From JBMNQI01 sp050944055 (lineage in GTDB: Bacteria > Bacillota > Clostridia > Oscillospirales > Oscillospiraceae), in the NCBI GenBank assembly GCA_050944055.1, contig JBMNQI010000067.1:1-10447 (forward strand): a stretch of DNA of 10,447 nt, in the 5' to 3' direction. The notes beneath the pieces are model-generated. The model ran no database searches. It was not told the origin of the DNA and saw only the letters and a list, made by a program, of their open reading frames with translations. Positions 7,352 through 10,447 of this stretch are shown here, piece after piece. Numbering within the stretch: position 1 is the stretch's first letter; every line of letters starts with the position of its first letter. The position numbers were made by a program, and so were the translations under genes.

Positions 7352-8140
7352 ATGGCGACTGTGCCGACTTACCATATTGAGGGGCTTATTATTGACAAGG
7401 CCGAAGCGAGGCGGGATTTCGACGGGCCTCTCGACCTTATTCTGGCGCTGCTGTCAAAGAATAAGATCGAGATACGCGACGTCTGGCTCTCCGTTATTCT
7501 CGACCAGTATCTGGCCTGGATGGAGGAGCGCCGGAACCTTGACCTGGAGGTTGCCTCAGAGTTTGTCATCATGGCCTCGCATTTGATGTACTTAAAGACA
7601 AAAATGCTGCTCAGCGCGCAGGACGAGGAGGTTTTGTCCGAACTCGAGCTGCTCATGAAAAGCCTTGAGGAAAAAAAGCGCGGCGAGATATACTCCGCTA
7701 TCAGGCAGCGCGCCGAAGAACTCGCTTCAATGTCCGAGTTCGGGCGAAACATATTTTTAAGGCTGCCAGAGCCGCTCGGCAGGGTCCGACGGTACGAATA
7801 CCGCCACGATCTGTCCGACCTTGTTTCCGCCATGAGAGAAATAAGCGAGCGCAGCCGCAGCGCCCTGCCGCCGCCGGCCTCGGCTTTCAGCGAGGTTGTC
7901 GCGCCGAATCCTTACCCGGTGCGCAGAAAAATAACGGAGATACTAACCCGCCTTATCGCTGCCGGCAAAGCAAAGCTGAAGTCCCTGTTTCAGGGCTCTT
8001 CAAGCCGCTCGGAGATCGTGTCAACCTTCGTTGCGATACTTGAGCTTTGCAGTATGGGCGCCGTGAGGATCGACGAGGATGATCAGGTCAGCTACATAGG
8101 GGGAGAGTATACAGAAAACGAGGAAGTCGCATGCAGCTAA
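7352..8140 (+). CDS. scpA: Segregation and condensation protein A
   Basis: Kleisin subunit of the bacterial SMC-ScpA-ScpB condensin, which compacts and separates sister chromosomes. From ATG 7352 it has 262 residues, a usual length. The N-terminal SMC-neck-binding part is characteristic: DFDGPLDLILALLSKNKIEI followed by EVASEFVIMASHLMYLKTKMLL. A charged, variable middle (about 85-190) binds ScpB, and a C-terminal winged-helix segment (about 212-250, SRSEIVSTFVAILELCSMGAV) caps the partner SMC head. A TTG at 7340 would add four residues, but ATG 7352 has GGGGG at 7342-7346 five bases upstream and is preferred. The gene overlaps scpB by 10 bases, as expected for proteins made in a fixed ratio. 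An alternative-frame ORF starting at 7299 is a shadow. Confidence 0.96.
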   Translation: MATVPTYHIEGLIIDKAEARRDFDGPLDLILALLSKNKIEIRDVWLSVILDQYLAWMEERRNLDLEVASEFVIMASHLMYLKTKMLLSAQDEEVLSELELLMKSLEEKKRGEIYSAIRQRAEELASMSEFGRNIFLRLPEPLGRVRRYEYRHDLSDLVSAMREISERSRSALPPPASAFSEVVAPNPYPVRRKITEILTRLIAAGKAKLKSLFQGSSSRSEIVSTFVAILELCSMGAVRIDEDDQVSYIGGEYTENEEVACS

Positions 8141-8712
8141 CCGATATAGTGAGAAATATGGAAGCCATACTTTTTGCGGCCGGAGACTGCGTTGAGCTTG
8201 AGCGGATCTGCACCTGCCTCGGGATAACGGAGGAGGAGGGCGAAGCGGCCGCCAAGGCTCTGGGAGATTCGCTTCGCTTCGAGCGCCGCGGGATCCGGCT
8301 TATCCGTGTGGGCACGGCGCTGCAGCTATGCTCAGATCCGGAGCTTGCCGATACAATTCGCCGCGCGCTGGAAAAGAGCAAGCCGCCGAAACTGTCGCCT
8401 ACCGCGCTCGAGACTCTTGCAGTTATAGCTTACTACCAGCCGACTACCAGAAGCTTTATTGAGACTATACGGGGAGTAGACAGCACATATTCGGTCGGCC
8501 TACTCCTGGACAGAGGGCTTATCGAGGAAGCGGGGACGCTTTCGGTCCCGGGCCGCCCGAAGCTCTATAAAACCGGTGAGAATTTCCTTCGAACCTTCGG
8601 TATCAGCTCTCTCTCCGAGCTCCCGGAGCTGGGGGCCGGGCTTTCCGAAGACAAACCGGCCGAAGATGACGGCCAGCTTATGATCGGGGATTTAGAGGGT
8701 GAGGCGAAATGA
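8131..8712 (+). CDS. scpB: Segregation and condensation protein B
   Basis: Dimeric winged-helix partner of ScpA in the SMC condensin. The 193 residues fit the family. Two winged-helix domains are seen: the first at about 5-80 (NMEAILFAAGDCVELERI) and the second at about 88-165 with SPTALETLAVIAYYQP, IRGVDS at 113-118, LLDRGLIEEAG and VPGRPKLYKTGENFLRTFGISSLSELPEL, all strong ScpB signatures. The acidic tail after residue 170 is variable in the family. Where most homologues have Arg or Glu-Ile in PVTRAEIE, this protein has TTRSFIE, a mild variant. GAGGA at 8120-8124 lies 6 bases before the ATG, inside the end of scpA. The stop overlaps the next start in ATGA, so translation of the whole scpA-to-gerW run is probably coupled. 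Confidence 0.96.
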   Translation: MQLTDIVRNMEAILFAAGDCVELERICTCLGITEEEGEAAAKALGDSLRFERRGIRLIRVGTALQLCSDPELADTIRRALEKSKPPKLSPTALETLAVIAYYQPTTRSFIETIRGVDSTYSVGLLLDRGLIEEAGTLSVPGRPKLYKTGENFLRTFGISSLSELPELGAGLSEDKPAEDDGQLMIGDLEGEAK

Positions 8713-9284
8713 CCGCGCTTATTATCGTGGGCGCGATACTGCTCCTGGTCCTCCTGCTCGCGCTGGCGCGGACCGGCATTGAGTTCGTTTACGGCGAAAA
8801 AGGCGTGGTTTTAAGGCTGCGCATTGGCTTTCTGCGCATTAAGCTTGTTCCCTCCGATAAGAAAAAGCTGAAAAAAGATACGAAAAAGGAAGAGATTCAA
8901 AAAGGGGGCGCCGTCGGGCAGCTCCGGGAGCTCTGGCCGCATTTAAAAAAGGCGCTGAGCCGTCAGAAACACAAGCCGAAGATTGACCGGCTTTTCATCC
9001 GCTTTACGGCGGCAGCCTCCGACCCGGCGGCCGCGGCCATTATGTTCGGCGGGAGCAATGCATTAATTGGAATTATTCTTCCGGTTTTGGAGAATAATTT
9101 CAATATAGTAAAACGCGAAATCAAGACAGACGTGGATTATTCGGCTGATAAGCCGTCGATATATATAGACGCTGTTCTGACTCTCGCTTTATGGCAGGCG
9201 GTCTACATCGCGTTGGCCATTTTTACGCCCTATATGAAACAAAAAGGTTCAAAACACAAAGATGAAAGGTCGGTGCAGAAATGA
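8709..9284 (+). CDS. DUF2953 domain-containing membrane protein (YtfI-like)
   Basis: Predicted membrane-anchored protein of unknown biochemical role, 191 residues. An N-terminal transmembrane segment spans about 3-20, followed by a beta-rich stretch (EFVYGEKGVVLRLRIGFLRIKLVP), a very Lys-rich linker at about 50-91, and a C-terminal part with a second hydrophobic stretch at about 153-173. The G-hydrophobic-IKLVP stretch followed by a lysine-rich spacer is the usual look of DUF2953. In Bacillus subtilis the family member ytfI stands next to ytfJ, and here the next gene is a ytfJ homologue overlapping by ATGA, which supports the assignment and a spore-related setting. It also overlaps scpB by 4 bases. 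A strong inverted repeat at 9066-9104 lies inside the gene. Assignment rests on domain pattern and context, not on catalytic motifs. Confidence 0.8.
   Translation: MTALIIVGAILLLVLLLALARTGIEFVYGEKGVVLRLRIGFLRIKLVPSDKKKLKKDTKKEEIQKGGAVGQLRELWPHLKKALSRQKHKPKIDRLFIRFTAAASDPAAAAIMFGGSNALIGIILPVLENNFNIVKREIKTDVDYSADKPSIYIDAVLTLALWQAVYIALAIFTPYMKQKGSKHKDERSVQK
9066..9104 (+). repeat. 14-bp inverted repeat inside the DUF2953 gene
   Basis: The arm at 9066-9079 (ATTGGAATTATTCT) pairs with 9091-9104 (AGAATAATTTCAAT) over all 14 positions, with one G-U. Inside the 11-base loop, CC (9081-9082) can pair with GG (9089-9090). This is an unusually AT-rich patch in a GC-rich gene and codes for part of NALIGIILPVLENNFNI. 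It may be a coding-region RNA hairpin that affects the message upstream of gerW, but no function can be assigned. Confidence 0.5.
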
Positions 9285-9661
9285 ATCATCCAATCGGTGA
9301 TCTGATGTCCGCTACGATGCAGAAAATCAGGGAAATGATCGACGTCAATACGATAGTGGGAGACATCATTACGACGCCGGACGGCGTAACACTCGTACCG
9401 GTTTCGAAAGTAAGCTTCGGTTTCGCGTCCGGCGGGTCGGACTTTTCCTCAAAACAGGCGGGAGCCGGGAACAACTTCGGAGGCGGCAGCGGCGCGGGGG
9501 TTAACATAACACCAGTAGCGTTTCTGGTCGTCAAGGAGGGCAGCGTGCGTGTTCTGCCCGTTTCGCAGCCGGCGAGCAACACGGTCGACAGGATCATAGA
9601 GCTCGTTCCCGACCTCATCGACAAGGTTTCCGATTTGAAGAAAAAGAAGGAAGAAGAATAG
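9281..9661 (+). CDS. ytfJ: GerW family sporulation protein (YtfJ-like)
   Basis: Small protein of the GerW/YtfJ family. In Bacillus the member is made in the forespore and is needed for normal spore germination responses; its molecular role is unclear. The 126 residues carry the family hallmarks: HPIGDLMSATMQKIREMIDVNTIVGD (3-28), TTPDGVTLVPVSKVSFGFASGGSDF (31-55), a Gly/Asn-rich linker (60-74) and a conserved hydrophobic strand (NITPVAFLVVKEGSVRVLPV, 75-94), ending in a Lys/Glu-rich tail. No signal peptide or membrane segment is seen. The start overlaps the DUF2953 stop in ATGA, with AAAGG about 13 bases and GGTG about 8 bases upstream. Its presence is the clearest sign that the host makes endospores. 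It is the last gene before a 71-base gap and the carboxypeptidase gene. Confidence 0.93.
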   Translation: MNHPIGDLMSATMQKIREMIDVNTIVGDIITTPDGVTLVPVSKVSFGFASGGSDFSSKQAGAGNNFGGGSGAGVNITPVAFLVVKEGSVRVLPVSQPASNTVDRIIELVPDLIDKVSDLKKKKEEE

Positions 9662-9677
9662 CAATCCCTAACGCTGC

Positions 9678-9706
9678 GGTTATTTTTTCATATAATGGAT
9701 AAAATA
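9678..9706 (+). promoter_or_regulatory. Possible promoter ahead of the carboxypeptidase gene
   Basis: TATAAT at 9691-9696 is a perfect sigma-A -10, but no hexamer 16-18 bases upstream matches TTGACA better than three of six. Overlapping it, GGATAAAATA at 9697-9706 fits the forespore sigma-F -10 pattern GGnnAnAnTn, with GGTTA at 9678-9682 as a poor -35 at a shorter than usual spacing of 14. In Bacillus subtilis, dacF is read from a sigma-F promoter, which makes the second reading attractive. Both remain unproven. Confidence 0.3.
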
Positions 9707-9734
9707 AGCACATCCTGAGGGAGGTGCTTATTTT
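9701..9734 (+). promoter_or_regulatory. Hairpin enclosing the carboxypeptidase RBS and start codon
   Basis: AAAATAAGCAC (9701-9711) and GTGCTTATTTT (9724-9734) are exact 11-base reverse complements. Inside the 12-base loop, TCC (9713-9715) can also pair with GGA (9720-9722), after an A-G mismatch. The ribosome binding site GGAGG (9720-9724) is thus largely paired, and the right arm ends inside the TTG start at 9733. A trailing TTATTTT also gives it a weak terminator look for read-through from gerW. RNA starting inside or after the left arm would lack the helix. Confidence 0.65.
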
Positions 9735-10447
9735 GACATATGTCCGCCGCCTGGCTATAAGCCTCGCCGCCGTGCTACTGCTGACGATCAGTTCCGCCGG
9801 GGCGCGGGAAGCGCCCGGAATTTCGGCCCGGTCGGCTATCGTCATAAACTGTGAGACCGGGCGCGTCCTATATGAGAAAAACGCGGACGCGAGGATGCTT
9901 ATAGCCAGCACGACAAAGATCATGACTGCACTTATTGTGCTTGAGAAATGCAGGCCTAATGAAATAGTGGCAATAAAGCCCGAATATACCGGAATCGAGG
10001 GCTCGTCCTCATACCTGGCTGCGGGCGAGAGCCTGACGGTCAGGGAGCTGCTTTACTGCCTGCTGCTCCAGTCGGGCAACGACTCCGCCGTGGCGCTCGC
10101 GTGCCATACGGCGGGCAGCATAGACGAATTTGCAAAGCTGATGAACGACAAGGCCTCGGAGCTGGGCTGCGTCAATTCGTCTTTTAAAAACCCGCACGGC
10201 CTCGACGAGGACGGGCATTATTCCTGCGCGCGCGATCTGGCCGCAATAACCAGGGCCGCAATGGAACATAAGCTGTTTCGCACAATCGTCGCCACAGAAA
10301 GCTGTTCCATCGGAACGCGCTATCTCTCCAACCACAATAAGCTATTAAGCATGTACAGCGGCTGTACGGGGGTTAAGACCGGCTACACCAAGGCCGCCGG
10401 GCGCAGCCTTGTCTCCTCGGCTGAAAAGCACGGCGAGCGCCTCATAG
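9733..10447 (+). CDS. D-alanyl-D-alanine carboxypeptidase, N-terminal part (DacF/DacB-like PBP)
   Basis: Low-molecular-weight penicillin-binding protein (peptidase S11) that trims the terminal D-Ala from peptidoglycan stem peptides outside the membrane. The frame is open from TTG 9733 through the window end, giving 238 residues; the rest lies downstream. A signal peptide is visible: RR at 5-6, a hydrophobic core at 7-19 and a likely cleavage site after SSAGA near 24. All three active-site motifs are present: STTK at 59-62 with nucleophile Ser59, SGN at 114-116, and KTG at 215-217 in GVKTGYT. The TTG is chosen because GGAGG at 9720-9724 lies 8 bases upstream and the next ATG (9740) is out of frame. 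After scpAB-ytfI-ytfJ, a spore-cortex enzyme of the DacF or DacB type is likely, but DacA-like housekeeping use cannot be excluded without the C-terminus. Confidence 0.93.
   Translation, partial: MTYVRRLAISLAAVLLLTISSAGAREAPGISARSAIVINCETGRVLYEKNADARMLIASTTKIMTALIVLEKCRPNEIVAIKPEYTGIEGSSSYLAAGESLTVRELLYCLLLQSGNDSAVALACHTAGSIDEFAKLMNDKASELGCVNSSFKNPHGLDEDGHYSCARDLAAITRAAMEHKLFRTIVATESCSIGTRYLSNHNKLLSMYSGCTGVKTGYTKAAGRSLVSSAEKHGERLI

Noticed and set aside
7299..7586. Plus-strand 95-codon frame overlapping the start of scpA
   Set aside because: It is out of frame with scpA, which has clear homology there. The translation is Arg/Trp/Ser-rich without family features.
1..10447. Mobile element, CRISPR array, defence system, tRNA or rRNA genes
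   Set aside because: No transposase, integrase, regularly spaced repeats, cloverleaf-like segments or rRNA signatures were seen; nearly all sequence is assigned to conserved genes on one strand.

Overview
The window reads as a chromosomal segment from a spore-forming, Gram-positive anaerobe of the class Clostridia. This rests on gene content and order: tig-clpP-clpX-lon-engB, then a site-2 protease gene, scpA-scpB, a DUF2953 gene, a ytfJ/gerW-type sporulation gene and a dacF/dacB-type carboxypeptidase gene. GerW-family proteins are typical of endospore formers. Base composition is moderately GC-rich by eye, with frequent ATA and AGG codons, which would fit an Oscillospiraceae-like lineage, but the genus cannot be set from the window. 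All eleven genes lie on the + strand. There is no RNA gene, insertion sequence, phage gene, CRISPR array or foreign-looking block. Gaps between genes are short; the longest is about 108 bases.

Positions 1-5262 hold a protein quality-control block. It comprises the C-terminal half of trigger factor (nascent-chain chaperone), the ClpP peptidase, its ATPase partner ClpX with an intact ClpP-docking loop, and a full-length LonA. Together they fold or destroy nascent, damaged and tagged proteins. Two structured spacers sit here: a perfect 13-bp hairpin between clpP and clpX, and a long interrupted helix ending just before the lon ribosome binding site.

Positions 5259-7286 hold engB (a ribosome-assembly GTPase), a fumarylacetoacetate hydrolase (FAH)-family enzyme and an M50 membrane metalloprotease. 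They are tightly packed, with 4-base ATGA overlaps at lon/engB and engB/FAH and a 4-base gap before the protease gene. The FAH gene is the only metabolic gene in the run. It keeps the residues expected of an acylpyruvase or oxaloacetate-acting enzyme.

Positions 7352-9661 hold scpA and scpB, the two non-SMC subunits of bacterial condensin, followed by a DUF2953 membrane protein (YtfI-like) and a GerW/YtfJ-like protein. The genes overlap by 10, 4 and 4 bases. A chromosome-segregation unit is thus physically coupled to two spore-related genes.

Positions 9662-10447 hold a short spacer and the 5' part of a penicillin-binding D-alanyl-D-alanine carboxypeptidase gene that starts with TTG and runs off the window. 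Its ribosome binding site and start codon lie within a strong inverted repeat. A possible promoter overlaps the upstream arm, which suggests a start-site-dependent switch between silent read-through RNA and translatable RNA.

The gene content is mostly ordinary, and I see no undescribed multi-gene system. The more interesting signals are non-coding: the structured leaders of lon and the carboxypeptidase gene, the clpP-clpX hairpin, and a 14-bp inverted repeat inside the DUF2953 gene.
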